A DNA stretch of 64,000 nt from Spinellus fusiger (Eukaryota; Mucoromycota; Mucoromycetes; Mucorales; Phycomycetaceae), in NCBI GenBank assembly GCA_025094145.1, contig JALLLS010000017.1:426676-490675 (forward strand), given 5' to 3'. A program made the translations under genes and the position numbers. Below the pieces are notes generated by a model. It worked only from the letters and a program-made list of their open reading frames with translations, was not told where the DNA came from and made no database searches. Below, piece after piece: positions 1-13,000 of the stretch (positions are counted from its first letter, which is position 1; every line of letters starts with the position of its first letter).

Positions 1-889
1 ATTCTGTGTATTTCCAACACCGCATGGTAGAAAAAGACTCTTTTATCCAGGCTAATCCTCTTATTGATGGCTGAATAATCTATTTTTTTTTTGGAACTGA
101 GATTACGGTCCATCTATCATGTGGTTCTATTCTATTTGTCATGAATGGCCCCTGTTCTGTTGGCTTCTTGTTTATACTATGGACATCAACAACAGAGCAT
201 TGAATTGGAGGGAGCATTGGTAGGAGAGCCATAGGTGCCATGAGAAACAATAGGCCATTCATCCATTGGAGGACTTTTATGAGATGGGAAGAATGAAGAA
301 GCAAAACAAAGACATGGCTGCTGTCTTTTGTTGAGTCTTATCAGAAACAAAGAAATCAAGAGATTAAAATGGCGTGAATTTCATAATAATTGAATCCAAA
401 TGAATATCTATCTATAGGTCTGCAAAATCATCTCATTGTAGATGATGATAAAACCTTACGAATAGTAACCGCCATTGGCCAATCCCATGGGTCTGAGACG
501 CCAACACCTCATGAATGATCGGCAGGTATGTTTATTTCTACCGAATTTCAAGCCATAGTAAAAAGATACATTCATGGCAAACCATCCCAACTATCAGCCA
601 CTTATACTCTACAAGAACACTAATCACACGAATCACACGAATCTTTCCATCTGTACTTGTCTTGGATTCTGCACTTGTCCATGGCTGGAGGGCTAGTGTC
701 TGTGCTTTTGTGTGTCCCTTTTGTCACAGATGGCTGGAGGGCTATCTATTTTCCGCCCTTTTCCACCCACCCCTTTTGTCATGAATTCCTCCGTACATGC
801 CGTTGCCGATGTGTCTTGAAATTTGTGAGGGAGATTATTCGTTTGAACTCTGATTTATGGTGCATTTTCTCTTTATTACTGCTGTTGTT

Positions 890-1010
890 ATTCTTGCTGT
901 TATTCTTGTTGTTATTCTTGTTGTTATTACTATTCTTATTACTATTCTTATTACTATTCTTATTACTATTCTTATTACTATTCTTATTACTATTCTTATT
1001 CGTGTTTTGT
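890..1010. repeat. 12-bp tandem repeat (TATTCTTATTAC-type)
   Basis: Imperfect units of TATTCTTGTTGT grade into near-perfect TATTCTTATTAC units. Open frames on both strands across this block (Leu/Phe-rich or Asn/Lys-rich) are translations of the repeat and not genes. Confidence 0.9.
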
Positions 1011-1313
1011 TTCATTTCTTAGTGTCCTTACTACAGTCTCCTATTCTTTTTCTCTTTTATTACATATAGATCAGATCAGATTAGATTTAAAACAAAAACA
1101 AAACATTTGTATTATGTTTTCTCGGCTTCAAAAATACTGATATCTCTCTTTTAGACCTAGTTTAGTCTTATTCCTCGTGCCAACACTATTTTTTTTTGGT
1201 AGGATACATCCAACTTTTACCCAGATAATTTCTATGTTTAAGAATGAACATACGCATGAGCTGCCACGAGAAACGCCCATTATTTATTATGCCATGACAC
1301 TATGAGATATATA

Positions 1314-1347
1314 ACACACACACACACATACACATACACACACACAC
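1314..1347. repeat. (CA)n microsatellite
   Basis: A run of CA dinucleotides with a few CATA interruptions. Confidence 0.9.
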
Positions 1348-1955
1348 AAATATGGATATCTTCTTGGCACTACTCTTTCTACCATGACCCCTCTCTAGCA
1401 TGTGTCCATTCAATGGTAACTACAGATGGACAAGCAGACACTCCAATGTAAGCTGTAGTGTTATCATTCTTACTCTTCTTCCTCTTTAAAACTCTACTAC
1501 TATTCCAATCCATGGTGATCATAGGGTTTGCTTACAAAGTAATTTGAAACCGTTACTAAATGTTAAACGACTTATCTGACTTGCATGAGAACACGTTTTT
1601 TTGCCCATACATTCTCTATATAATAAATATAAAAAGTGTATTACATAGAGTCAGTCATACTAACACTAAAAGGAGAAATAAGATTTTGATGAGTCAACAC
1701 TAGTGCTGAGTAAGAAGAGGAGGAGGATAGCCTCATCTGTCATTGATACTTCTTTCATCCCTCCCCCCCCTTTTTCCTTTTCCTCTTGTTCTCTTCACAT
1801 AGAAAGGCCTAAAACAAGAGACAAGGTATTTCATCTTATAGGTGAATCAGGGCAGATGTCTCACTGTGGTTCAAATACACAAAGTGCATGTATTTATAAA
1901 TATATCTCCTATCCTTACTGTTGGTTATTTATCCCAATCAGAATCGCATGGATTA

Positions 1956-2113
1956 CAAATACAAATATAAAAATAAAAATAAAAATAAAAATAAGAAAAT
2001 AAAAATAACAATAATAACAGTTATAATATTAATAACAATAATAACAATAATAACAATAATAACAATAATAACAATAATAACAATAACAACAATAACAATA
2101 ACAGTTATAACAC
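1956..2113. repeat. (AAATAA)/(AATAAC) microsatellite block
   Basis: About 40 bp of AAATAA-type units is followed by about 120 bp of AATAAC-type units, ending in CAC/CAA triplets. It explains the Ile/Thr-rich open frame across it. Confidence 0.9.
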
Positions 2114-2740
2114 CACCACCACCAACAACAACAACAATAAAGAGAGGGTTCAGCTGTAGAGTAGATTCTAAATCGCATCCTTCTTTCCTTGTTACAGAAA
2201 TAATACATACATGTTTCTGCAGCTTAGATTACATTTTACAGTGTCCATGGTGTTGTGCCATCTTAACTACCAAAAGTAGACTGTCCACTACATCAAGAAG
2301 ATACCTATCCATACATCCTCTTGACAAGAAAATCCACCATGTTATAACGTCATGAACAGTATTGGTAACAGGTAACAAACAAACAGCACTACAGAATAAG
2401 CCCACATGTCCTCTCCTTCCATCTCTTGAAATCATAGAACATACAAGAACTGTAGGGTCAAGCTGTATAGGTTGGATTCAGTTTAGAATATGAAATGTTA
2501 GCTGCCAATAGGGCAATGAGGTCAAATACTATATAAATGCTATGTTGATCATGGAGAGAAGACTCTACAAATCTGTCCTTTAGAAGACAACTGCCCATTT
2601 GACATACACCACACCACACACACACTGCTTGATTTGCTTTAGAGTCAATAGCAAACCCACTCCAAATCACATACAATTCAACAATAGGAATATTTTATTC
2701 TTTAGCTTCAAATAGTATGTTGATCAATACTTTCTATTCA

Positions 2741-3057
2741 ATGGAACAGCCTACCTATAAGAAACAGTAAGTACAATTATTCATTACAATGAGGTAAAAA
2801 GAAGGGAGTCTTCAGAGAACAACATCAATCAGCACATTTCACATTGTGAAACTTAGACGGCTCTTCCTATTTTTTGATGTGTCTGTTTTTTTCATCCTTT
2901 TACAACCTTCTTTTTCTTTTTATTTATAAGAGAAAAGCAAAACCTACCTGATGTAGAAGAGACAGCAAAAGAATCGAATAGCATTGGAATAGCAGAAGCA
3001 TCAGACATCCAAGGAAGTGTTATTGCTGACAATGAGAGGAGCTACTACAAAGTTTAA
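2741..3057 (+). CDS. Possible small spliced gene of unknown function (about 50 aa)
   Basis: ATG at 2741 opens a 26-nt exon ending at 2766 in a good donor (gtaagt). A pyrimidine-rich stretch leads to an acceptor before 2931, and the second exon stays open to TAA at 3055-3057. Joined, it would give about 50 residues starting MEQPTYKKQ and ending DNERSYYKV: acidic, hydrophilic, no membrane segment and no family I recognise. The case rests only on the phase match across one intron and the strong splice signals, so chance is a real alternative. Exon 2 could also be the last exon of a longer gene. I infer no function. Confidence 0.3.
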
Positions 3058-4290
3058 GCTTACGCCGTCACAGTGGTTCGCCCACAACGAAGTCTCTTCC
3101 AGAGGAAACTGCGAACACGGGATTACATCATCATATGCAACTTTATTCACAATGAACTGTGGATGGCTGAACATTCTTCATTGAACAGTTTAGAAGAGAC
3201 ATACTCTTTTTAAAACTCTGATCTTTGAATATTCTAGAGTGGATTACAGTTAGCTTGGTATGCTTTATCAATGAGGGTGATAGAGTAGGTAAAAGGGTAT
3301 TATTTGGGATGAGTCAGGAATATATACTGGCAAGTATCAACTGCACTCAGCGAAGCACAGCGGTTTATTTCCCCATGGTCGATAAGATAAATGAAGACAA
3401 ATGGGTTTTCATCATTCCCATTCCAAAAATAGAGAGAAAGAGAGAATAATAATAATAATAGTTAAAAAATGGCTTACCAAACAATCCAAAGTGGGAAGAA
3501 AGTAAAGTGAGGCATTGGGAACACCGTTGTTATTATTTATACCACCACTGAAAATTTTTAATGTGTGACTTTCTATTTTGTGGTGTAGATGGATAATGAA
3601 ATAGAAAAGGAGTCACGGTGTAGTGTCTGCCTGCCATCAGGTCTACTGGCCCAAATAAGAATAAGAATAAGAATAAGAATAAAAAACCATGGAAGGGACA
3701 AGGAGAAATAGACCAATACGGATCGAGTGAATTTTATTATTTTATACTTGAACTGTGATAGTATTTTATTGATACTATCGAATGAAATCATGAGAAAAGA
3801 AATCAGTATCTACCATGAAGAAATAGACAGAAAAGACCTGTTTCCGACATGTAAAGAATAAAGAATCTCCTGTTTGCTATGTAGAATAGCTTGGAGTTTG
3901 TTTATTAAATGTTGAATTTATAACCAATAAAGCACAATAAAGCACAATAAAGCACAATAAAGCACAATAAAGCACAATTTGATTAGCAAAATGGTGAATG
4001 CCTTATACATTAGGAAGAAATGTTTTACTGGTAAAAAAAGATAAAATAGATTGCTTTTAACCTCACTGTAAACTAGATCACAGGATGGCATGGTTGAAAT
4101 AAAGGCACTGAGGTCACAGTCCATCAATTTACCAACCTATGGATGGGAAAACAAAAGTAAAAATAGACACACTTATACTCTCTTTCTTGGAAAAGCATTC
4201 CTTCTAAATGGGCAAAGTAGGAGATGACTACATTTAGCCTTCATTCTATGCTGATGATGTGTATTGATCACTTATAATAAATACAGTCAG
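3058..4290. other. Intergenic region with simple repeats
   Basis: No supportable gene. Short tandem repeats occur at 3655-3680 (AATAAG units) and 3926-3979. Short open frames here resemble nothing I know. Confidence 0.6.
3926..3979. repeat. AATAAAGCAC decamer tandem repeat
   Basis: Five near-perfect 10-bp units (AATAAAGCAC) in a row. Confidence 0.9.
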
Positions 4291-4334
4291 GAAGACACGC
4301 TCTGAGTTCTCAGTTGCCTAGTGGTATTGAAAAG

Positions 4335-4755
4335 ATGTCACCCAGTGCATGTAGCATAGCAAAACAGATAAGAGAGCTAGACTGCAAGATGGAAGTGATC
4401 AAGCAAGCCAAGAAGGATCAAGATGAAGTAAACACCTTTTTTATGATGATGCTGGCTGTGTTTTACTCACTCAGATGGCTGAACAATAGAACAAGACGTA
4501 TGAACTACAAGTGTTAATAGAAGAATGGCGTACAGTAGCCCAGGTACGCCTGTCTTTCCATTTTCCTCCTGAATAATATATATAAAATAATAGGAAGTGA
4601 TTCAAGCCCTCTACAATAAAGCTGAAAACCAAGAATCCTTTTATGAAGCAAGAGGTGTAGAAGACAGCATCAAAAGCCTAGGTCAGCTTATCTCTGCCTT
4701 ACGATTAGATCCTGATCTTGTCCATTATTATGAGAAAACAGATAGCTTTTATTAA
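4335..4755 (+). CDS. sfr1: Swi5-dependent recombination mediator subunit, Sfr1/Mei5 family
   Basis: Three exons fit: 4335-4427, 4490-4543 and 4594-4755, giving about 102 residues. Splicing keeps frame through the family core: a charged N-terminal helix (QIRELDCKMEVIKQAKKDQDE), then LQVLIEEWRTVAQ, then SLGQLISALRLDPDLVHYY near the C-terminus. The IEEWR and LxLDPxLVHYY blocks match my memory of the conserved C-terminal region of Sfr1/Mei5. In fission yeast and mammals Sfr1 pairs with Swi5 and stimulates Rad51/Dmc1 strand exchange in the nucleus. The protein is short and has almost only the core helices; a further 5' exon is possible, since the frame stays open upstream of 4335. The gene converges on the exonuclease gene, with stop codons only 40 bp apart. 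The family call is fairly secure; the N-terminus is not. Confidence 0.7.
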
Positions 4756-4795
4756 TAGTAGCAATGGAAAAGTACATGTGTATTCTTCCACCCTC

Positions 4796-7700
4796 TTATT
4801 GTGTTGTGCTCTCTATTAAAGACATCTTTTTGAATGGCACCAGCACCTCATAAATAGAATTTGTATTCTTTGATACTTTCCGTATCTCCTTTCTCATCTG
4901 TCTTTCTTCCTTGGACATATCCTTGTAGGTATTTCTTTGTGCCGTGGCTTGTTCTTGTTCTGATATGGAGTGCATGATAGCATCTCTTGACATTTGTGTT
5001 TGTGTAAAGACACTAGGATGGCTTGACTTTTTAGTAGGCTTGAGTCCAACAAGTGTCATATAAGCCATGTGTCTGTGAGCATGTGATTTACGCAACTTCA
5101 ACGACACACGCACATGGTCAAACAAGTGAAAAACAATAGCATGGGGAAGGTCGGCTGAGGTGATGGAAACATGCGTTGGCATTTTTGACTCGATGCTGCA
5201 ATTGGGTATATTATCATCTATTACAGACAATCATGAATGAATGAGTAGACAGTTGAGTAGATAGTTGAATAGACAGTTGAATAGACAGTTGAATAGACAG
5301 TTGAATAGACAGTTGAATAGATAGTTGAATAGACAGTTGAATAAATAAAGAAAATAGCCAACACTAAATATTACCTGATGCAGTGTTGGAAATAAGAGAT
5401 AGAGGAATAATAGTGGATCCATTCTTATCAAGTAAATAAACAGGACCCTTGAGACCAAGTCTATGGGAAAAAAAAGTGAGAATGCATCCACACATCATGA
5501 CTGACAAAACCACTTTACTTTGGGATAAAGACATAAAATCCATTGGAGCGTATTTCAGAAATCACGCCATTCTCAATCAAAGGCTCATCTGAAGTCTAAT
5601 TACAAGGCATCAGTCAAACTCTTTTCACTTGTATCAATCGACTTACATGCTGTAGAATATAAAGGCTTTGGAAGAGTTCTGTAGAATCCTAACAGAATGT
5701 ATAAAATACCATCGCTGGAGAGGTAGACATAACTGTAATGACTTACCCTTTGTGCTAGTTTGGATTCTCTCGACTTCAGGTTGAGATTGCTGCAAATATT
5801 GGCTATCTTGCTGCTGTTAACCATAACTGTTCCACGTTGACTATCTGCAATAGTAACTGCATCTTGAACACACATTAACAATTGTCGATGTGCTACCACA
5901 TCAGCATATCTTCGAATGGGAGACTAGACAGATGCACAGGGGTGAGAATAAAGAAACACTTATTTATCCTTTCCAATTTGCTTTCTTACGGTGAAATGTG
6001 TATAATAATCAATAGCAAGTCCATAGTGATAATAGCTGGCTACATCGTGTAGGCCGGATGAAATATACCTATTTAAATGACAATGTCAATGGACTGTTTT
6101 TCAATCTTGTTGGTATTTTCTTTACCCAGCCTCATTCATAGCCATCACCGTCATGCTTTTGAGTATAAGCCCTAGCTCAGGATCATTGCATTCACGAGCA
6201 ATGATTTCTAATGATCTTGCCAATGTCTTGTTGGTGGAGAAATCAACAGAGAACCCCTATAGAATATAGAGGTGAGTAAAAGGTGAATAGATTCAATAAA
6301 AAGACTTACTCTACTCTTGGCCGCCTTGAGAAGCCTATCAAATTGACTTGCTGTAGGTGCAGGATGGCGACGCAATAAAGCTGCATCTCTAAAGCCTTGG
6401 TAAACTCTCTTTCCAACAGAAGAATTAGCCATAATCATAGCTTCGGCTACTAGTCCATGGATCTCCATGCTGTCCTTGGGAAGTAATTCATTGAGTTAAG
6501 AACACGTTTAAAACCAAATGGAAGCAGTTTTGGATCCACTCCATAGTATAAAAAAGGATATTGATATCAGTAATCTTATGGTCCTTTGTAATTTTAAACT
6601 TGATCTCCGAACTTTCAAGTTCCAATGCACCAGCAGCTAAGCGCCTATTCTATAGAGAGAGAGAAGTAAATAGACAAGGGACAAGAAGAGTCAGATATTT
6701 ACCCGCATCACACGTAATAATTTTGCTAATTTCTCAATAGATGGCTTGAGCTTTTTGCAAAGGGCAGGTGCTATAGATAATAATTAATTAATAAATAAAA
6801 ACCCTTTCTTTCTTATCTTTACAGATATAAACTTACCTAGACCTGTAGCTACGGATTTACCATCCAGTAACTCTTGTGCTTGTTCGTATTCCATTTCACA
6901 AGCTGATCGGATGATGGTTCTTCCAAACCATATAGACACCACATTATAAGAACTATCGAGTGTCCAAAGCACAGAGACTAGAGTAAATAAAGCTTAGTCA
7001 TTGTGGCAATGCTTGAGATATACCAGTATAACGGTCCACATTTTCCCTTAATGAGCATACACGTTCACTCAGTACAGACGGAAGCATATCAAAGCGTCGA
7101 TCTGCCAAGTAAACAGTTGTTCCTCTATGAGTATTAAATATAAACAAGTAAGAGTTTCATTAGAATATTTGACACGGAAACAAAACTACCTTGCTCTTGC
7201 TTCAAGGTCTGTGGGTGAATTTTCTTTTACGAAATAGGTCACATCAGCAATATGAACTCCCAATTCAATGTTTCCATTTTGCAATTCATTGATAGAGAGT
7301 GCATCTGCAGCTGTTAGAATATATTCATCATGCTACACTACCATCAATATCTTGACAATTGGGAGGGTCAATGCTAAAAATGAATGATAAGAGATTGATT
7401 CTCTTTTGTTGTATGTATGTGGATGGGTGTGTGGATGGGTGTGTGTGTATTTTACCTGAAGACAGTATTGGATCTTAGATCTCTTCGTCGTTTAATTTCT
7501 TCCTATAAAATGTACTGTCAGTCCTATTTTTTTTCCTTGGACTGAATGTCTATCTTTACTTGATCTGGTCTCCATGGCGTGGTAGGAGTATCCGTAGGCA
7601 TTTCTTTCAGAGACGCCTCACTAAATCCCTGACTTGCTTGAGAGACAGAGATACCATGCTCAACAAGAATGGCAGATATTTCTGTATCCAGCTGGTGAAT

Positions 7701-9521
7701 AGGTCCTATTACAAGGCATCAGTGTTAATGTAGTATGACCTTGATTTTATAAAGAGAGATGAAAATCTAATGCCCTCTATTTACCCAATGAACGAACGTA
7801 ATGACCATGAGGATATTGAGAAGAGATGGGCCTGAAAACAAAACAAAACAATAGAAAGAGTAAATGTGTGTAGAAAAATGTTCCTTTTTCTTATTCTTAC
7901 CAGTGATCAATACGAACTACAATACGTTGATTTTGAATAAACTTGGGCTCTTGGTGTCGAATAACAATTTTTGGAATGGTAAAATCAAGAGGAACAGAGA
8001 CATGATAGAATCCTTCTCCACTGTCTTCTTGCAAAGTAGCTACATAAGAACGCCAGTTTCTATTCAATACACCCACAACCCGGCCTGTGGGTCTTGTTGT
8101 CTCGGTCTGCTGTGCTGCCCACTGCGATTCCCCTTGACCTATGCAAAGACAGCCGATCAGTGCATGTGCAAGAGACAAGAAACGCATCAAGTACCTTCTT
8201 CCATACTGCTGCTACTAGTACCATTGTAGCCAATCTCATTAGAAAGTGCTACCCAATTATTTTCCAACAGCAATTCAACCACTACCGTGTCTCCATGCAC
8301 TGTTTATACTAGTGTCAGACCTATCTTTATCTTTATTATGATTCATTTTACCTGTCCGATTTCTGTTCTCATTGCCAACAATAAGAATTTCTCTTCCGGT
8401 AGTTTTAACATAGGCTTGGGCCGTATTATCGGATCTACAGTGGAGGGTGCCAGAAAAGTAGCGTAATGACTTGATGCCCACCTCAAGCTCCTCTGTTGAT
8501 TTGTACTAAATAGTGAATGAACATACTACGCTACACTACACCACACTACACTAGAAAACAAAACAGAAAGATAGATATAAAAAGATAAAATAAATACCTC
8601 TGTGAATCCTGTTACAGAAGAACCCTTTCCTTTCTTTCTGTTGGGGGATATCTTGATACGCTCCATATCATCCTCCAATACAACATCTGCCAGAACACTC
8701 GCTAGATTCTGAAGTAATGGAGATTCAGACCAATAGACATCAAGATATTCTTTCATTGTATAAACACAGACACCGGGTATTTCTACTTCATTCTGTTTGT
8801 GCTGTTCAGATAGAATAACAATCTGTTTCTGCTCTCCAAGATGATGATAATACCAGTTGGCAAGTCGACTCAATGCTCTCCAATCACGCTGACTAGCAGA
8901 CTCAGCTGGAAGGCGCGGGGTTTGTGTATCGTGAAATACTTCATTGTAGAAGATGACGTTCTTGCGTCGAGAGTCATTGATGATATGACGCAGTTTACGA
9001 TAAGTTCTAGTTTTTTCTCTTTGTTGGAGCTAGCCACGAGTTATTTTGTGAGATGCAAGGTAATTACACCACGAATATCACTGCAAGACATTATCTCCTA
9101 CCGAAGCTACGACTGTCTGACTTAGAATAATGCCCGTCATTTCCTCCTGCTCAAGAATTTCAAGATAGCGTATCACCACCTAACACTGTGGATCAGATTT
9201 CTTCTTCTTTTCCCTTCTGAGATGGCCCTCCACCGCCTCTGCTATTCATCCATTAAAGGGACTTACAGAAATATCAGGAATTATGTAGTGGTCAGAAACT
9301 GAATCAAGAAGACCCTGATGAGGCTGCTTATTGTGCGAACAAAGGGGACAACATTCAGCCAAGCAAGGAATGTCATGGCGTAAATACTCTGTCCACAGAG
9401 AAGGTTGTTTTTGTCTTTATTTTCTCTCATAGGTAGTATTAAACCTACGTTCTGCAACAAATTTGACAATGGTGTTACTGCGTGTCTTTCTGAAAAACGA
9501 TCGTTCTGTTTTGGTGGCCAT
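4796..9521 (-). CDS. DIS3L: DIS3L-type exosome 3'-5' exoribonuclease (PIN-like, CSD, RNB, S1)
   Basis: A multi-exon minus-strand gene. ATG at 9521 sits in a strong GCCATGG context. The order matches Rrp44/DIS3 proteins: YLRHDIPC with a Cys cluster (CLAECCPLC) near 9390; a PIN-like region around HYIIPD (9270), [18 protein letters not shown] and LANWYYHH (8860); a cold-shock part with [17 protein letters not shown] (8080); the RNB domain; and a C-terminal S1-like part with GLKGPVYLL (5450) and [11 protein letters not shown] (5130). The RNB site is intact: spliced around 7375-7285, [11 protein letters not shown] keeps the four Asp expected to bind metal. [12 protein letters not shown] and AQELLDG fit human DIS3L (cytoplasmic exosome) better than DIS3. 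The PIN region lacks the NDRND-type acidic motif of endonucleolytic DIS3, so its endonuclease is probably inactive. The protein should degrade RNA 3'-5' with the exosome core. Confidence 0.85.
5242..5346. repeat. 12-bp minisatellite inside a DIS3L intron
   Basis: Eight to nine units of AGTTGAATAGAC (with AGAT variants). It lies in the intron between the exon ending near 5373 and the one starting near 5224 on the minus strand. The open frame through it (repeated LFNCLFNY) is intronic. Confidence 0.85.
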
Positions 9522-10042
9522 GGCGTGAAACACCCTTTGCCTGAACTCATGGAGCTCTTCTTGGTATCAATGACAGTCACGTGAATTCAAGCAAAATAAT
9601 ATTCAAATCCCGGCATTTACTTGTTTCTCATTTTTAACTTTTATTTCCTTTTTACCCTATTTTATCTTATTTTAGCTGAAAGTAAAAGACTCGATTAGGA
9701 TGGACTTGTTTCATTAAAGATGGTAACATGTTCAAAACATGTCTCCATGACAACTGCATTTGTGTATTTGTTGTTAAGGTAGTAAATCTACAAAAAGAAA
9801 AACACGTGTGGAGATAGAAAGAGAAGACGTAGGGTATGGCAAAAAGATAAGAAAGAGGAAGAGAGTAGATTGACAAGTCATAAAAATAGTATAGACTGGG
9901 AGGAGAGCCTATCTCTTGTGGTGGTCTCTTTTTTTTTTTTTAAGATTATAAAATAGCAATCCTAGACTTCATCAAATTGTCTTTCTTTCTCATTGTATAT
10001 CTTTTACTATTTCTATCGCCTTTAGAAACAAGGAACACAGCG
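9522..10042. promoter_or_regulatory. Divergent intergenic region between DIS3L and the phosphate exporter
   Basis: About 520 bp separate the two divergent ATGs, so both promoters must lie here. There is a poly-T run at 9929-9941 and AT-rich sequence, but I cannot assign a definite TATA or factor site. A minus-strand frame at 9667-9876 looks spurious. Confidence 0.4.
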
Positions 10043-13000
10043 ATGAAATTTGCAAAATATCTTGAGAATGAGAGTATTCCTGAATGGCGAAAAGCATATC
10101 TTAATTACAAAGGGCTAAAAAAAAAGTTGAAGCCAGTCTACAAGGTACACTGACATTACTAGACCAAGACCTCCCTATCAATCTGTCTTCTCTGTTACTA
10201 TTGTTGTTGTTGTTATTGTCCTTGTTAATACTATTGTCCTTGTTCTTGTTACTGTTCTTGTTACTGTTCTTGTCCTTGTTTGGATGTATTAAGGTTTCAT
10301 TTATTATTTTAGTTTAAACAAGCGAGTGAACAAAGAACTACAATTGATCTCGATCTTGTCTTTCATGAGTATGAGAGTGATAGCGACCAGGAGTCTCCAC
10401 CAAAAAAGAATCGACCCAACTATGTGCCACCAAATGCAGCTCATCATTGGAAGAATTCTGCTCTTGCTACCAATGATACTCCTCCTCCTCCTCGAGATAC
10501 ATTTCATCGTACCATCCTCCAGGCACTCACAGCGAAATTTAGTCAAGATGATAATGAGACTCCACTTCACTCAAAAGCAGGTAGATGGACAGACATGAAG
10601 GATATAAAGCCACACTAGTATTCTTGTTTGTTTTATTGACTTGCTATCTATATTGCCTAATGTTATTATTCACTCATAAGTGTCAATTCGGAGCAATGGT
10701 GTATACACCCCGTTTGACCAAGCACTTCTTCATGCCAATGGTCCTGAGCGAACCTTCTTCTTGTTACTTGACGACGAAATCGAGAAAATATCTGACTTTT
10801 ATAATGGTACCTTTGATCGTTATTTCCATTTTAGTTAATCTATTGACTAGAAAAGGAACAAGAAACAAAAGCAAAACTTGAGGCCCTTACCACCCAAATA
10901 CAACTTATCAAGGAATACATGAGCCATGTATCAGAGCAAGAGGTAAAAGGCCGCACACCAACATCACTTGAACTAGAAAAGAGAATGCATTGGTATGGGT
11001 TGACTCATCCTACGTATTGATTTGTATCAGCCATCAAGTGGAAAACAAACATACCAGAGCTCTGGCTTCATGGCTTGGATAAAAAGTCACTCTTCTCCAA
11101 AAAGTCATATCTTTATGCCTGCCTCATTAGGATATAACGTTTCCCAAGATATCAGTTATAATGTACATGGTATCACATTGTCTGTCATTTGCACTTACCG
11201 TTTTATTTTGATAGATGGCACGAAGTAGGCTAAAAATGGCCTTGATTGAGTTTCATCGTAGTTTAGAGTTCTTGAAGTCTTACAAGGTAGATAAGACTTC
11301 ACATGTGCCTCGAAGCTGTCTAACATTTGTGGAAAAACAAAGACGTTGAATGAAACAGGGGTTCGGAAAATATTGAAGAAGTTTGATAAGGTAATAAAAA
11401 GGAACACAGTCAATGTGTCATTAACACTGCATAAAGACCGCAGGATGGAAAGCAAGTGAATTGTACACTAAGCGTATCCAAGGATATCATTGGATCAAAT
11501 CAAAAGAGGTCGATGGTCTTATCAAAGAAGCAGAGGTAAAAGAAGGAAAGAGATGTCTATAGAGAGAAAAGAGAAACCCTCGCTACAAACAAGACATTTC
11601 CCTCTGAACAACTCTGCCTGTTTTTGTTTTTGTTTTTGTTTTTATAGGCACTCTATATCAATGAATTTGCTGATGGTGATCGAGGACGTGGTATGAGGAA
11701 ACTTAGAGTGCCTGAAAGACATGAGGTAATAATTATAGTACAACTTGCAAAACAAAACAAGAAGACAATACACTCACTCCACGAATCAAACAATAGACTT
11801 ATAACAGCACAACCCTAAGAATTGGACTGTATCTTGGACTTGCTATTCCACTTTTGTACAGTGCCTGTGCTACTGGTAAAAGTCTCTCTAAAGATGAATT
11901 AATAACTCACCATTTCTCATAGCATTTGGGTCTTATACAACTCAGACATTTCCTAGTATAAGCGTCAATCTTCAAATCTACGCCTGTTTTATAATACCTA
12001 TTCTTTTTTGTCTTGGATTCTCTGTCAATCTTCTTGTATGGCATCGCTCCCGTATCAATTATAAGTTTATATTTGAGTTAGATCCTCGTCATAACCTTAA
12101 TTATCATGAATTTGCAGAGGTAACCCTATTGAGTCTACTCTGGTAGCTATGTGAATTGTCTTTTCATTCTTTTCTCAATCTGCCCTCTACCTGGCTATAG
12201 CTCCCAGCCTTTATGCTGCTAATAGCTGCTTACATTATGGACATTGATATGCAGCAGACATTTGCTAATGTCATTCCCTCTGAACTATCTCCTCTTCTTC
12301 TGTTTGTTATTCTCGCTGGCATTATGCTATGTCCCTTTGACTATTTCTACCGCCGCTCACGCAAATGGCTAGGAATGACCCTTTATCGTATCTTCTTCAG
12401 TTACTTTTACCGTGTTGAATTCCGTGATTTCTTTATTGCTGATGAACTCAACAGTCTTGCTTATTCAATCTGGACGTTTTCCTATTTTACATGTGCTTAT
12501 GTATGGGATCCATCTATTAATAGTCAGTATCTTTTTTTTTTTTTAAAAAAAAATTGCATCTAGAGCTGTACTCATGTTGATACCACAGATACCCAGTGTG
12601 ATATGTCGGTCACTTGGACTGCTCCCTTGTTGGCCTCAATACCTCCTTGGTGGCGTCTTTTGCAGTGCATTCGCCGGTATCAGGACTCCAATGAAAGGGT
12701 TCATCTTGTGAATGGTCTCAAGTATGTTAGCAGTATCGTGGCCTCCATAATGACAGGTGTCCGCCGCATGTACCGTAAGTTTGACTGCCTTTCTATTCAT
12801 TAAGAAAACAAAATAGATTACTTTTAACTCATTTCATGGGATGTATTTGTTTGTTACAATAGCTGGAGCAACTATGGATGTTATTTGGATTACTGTTTCT
12901 GTCATTAACTCGTGCTATACAATCGCTTGGGATCTGAAAATGGATTGGGGATTGTTACAGCTCAATAGCCGTAATTATTTATTACGGGACGAACTTGTAT

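Larger units (their letters stand above)
1..2740. other. Intergenic region rich in simple repeats
   Basis: I found no supportable gene. The stretch holds several microsatellites (listed separately), poly-pyrimidine runs and AT-rich sequence. Short open frames here are either translations of repeats or lack family-like features. A minus-strand frame at 80-304 with a hydrophobic N-terminus is the only one that might belong to a gene, possibly one continuing off the left edge, but I cannot support it. Confidence 0.6.

Noticed and set aside
80..304. 74-codon minus-strand frame with a hydrophobic N-terminal part
   Set aside because: It has no recognisable domain or convincing splice context. It could be an exon of a gene off the left edge, but I cannot support it.
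657..1022. Leu/Phe-rich and, on the other strand, Asn/Lys-rich open frames
   Set aside because: They are translations of the 12-bp tandem repeat at 890-1010.
5231..5491. Minus-strand frame with repeated LFNCLFNY
   Set aside because: It is a DIS3L exon read in the wrong frame plus the intronic minisatellite.
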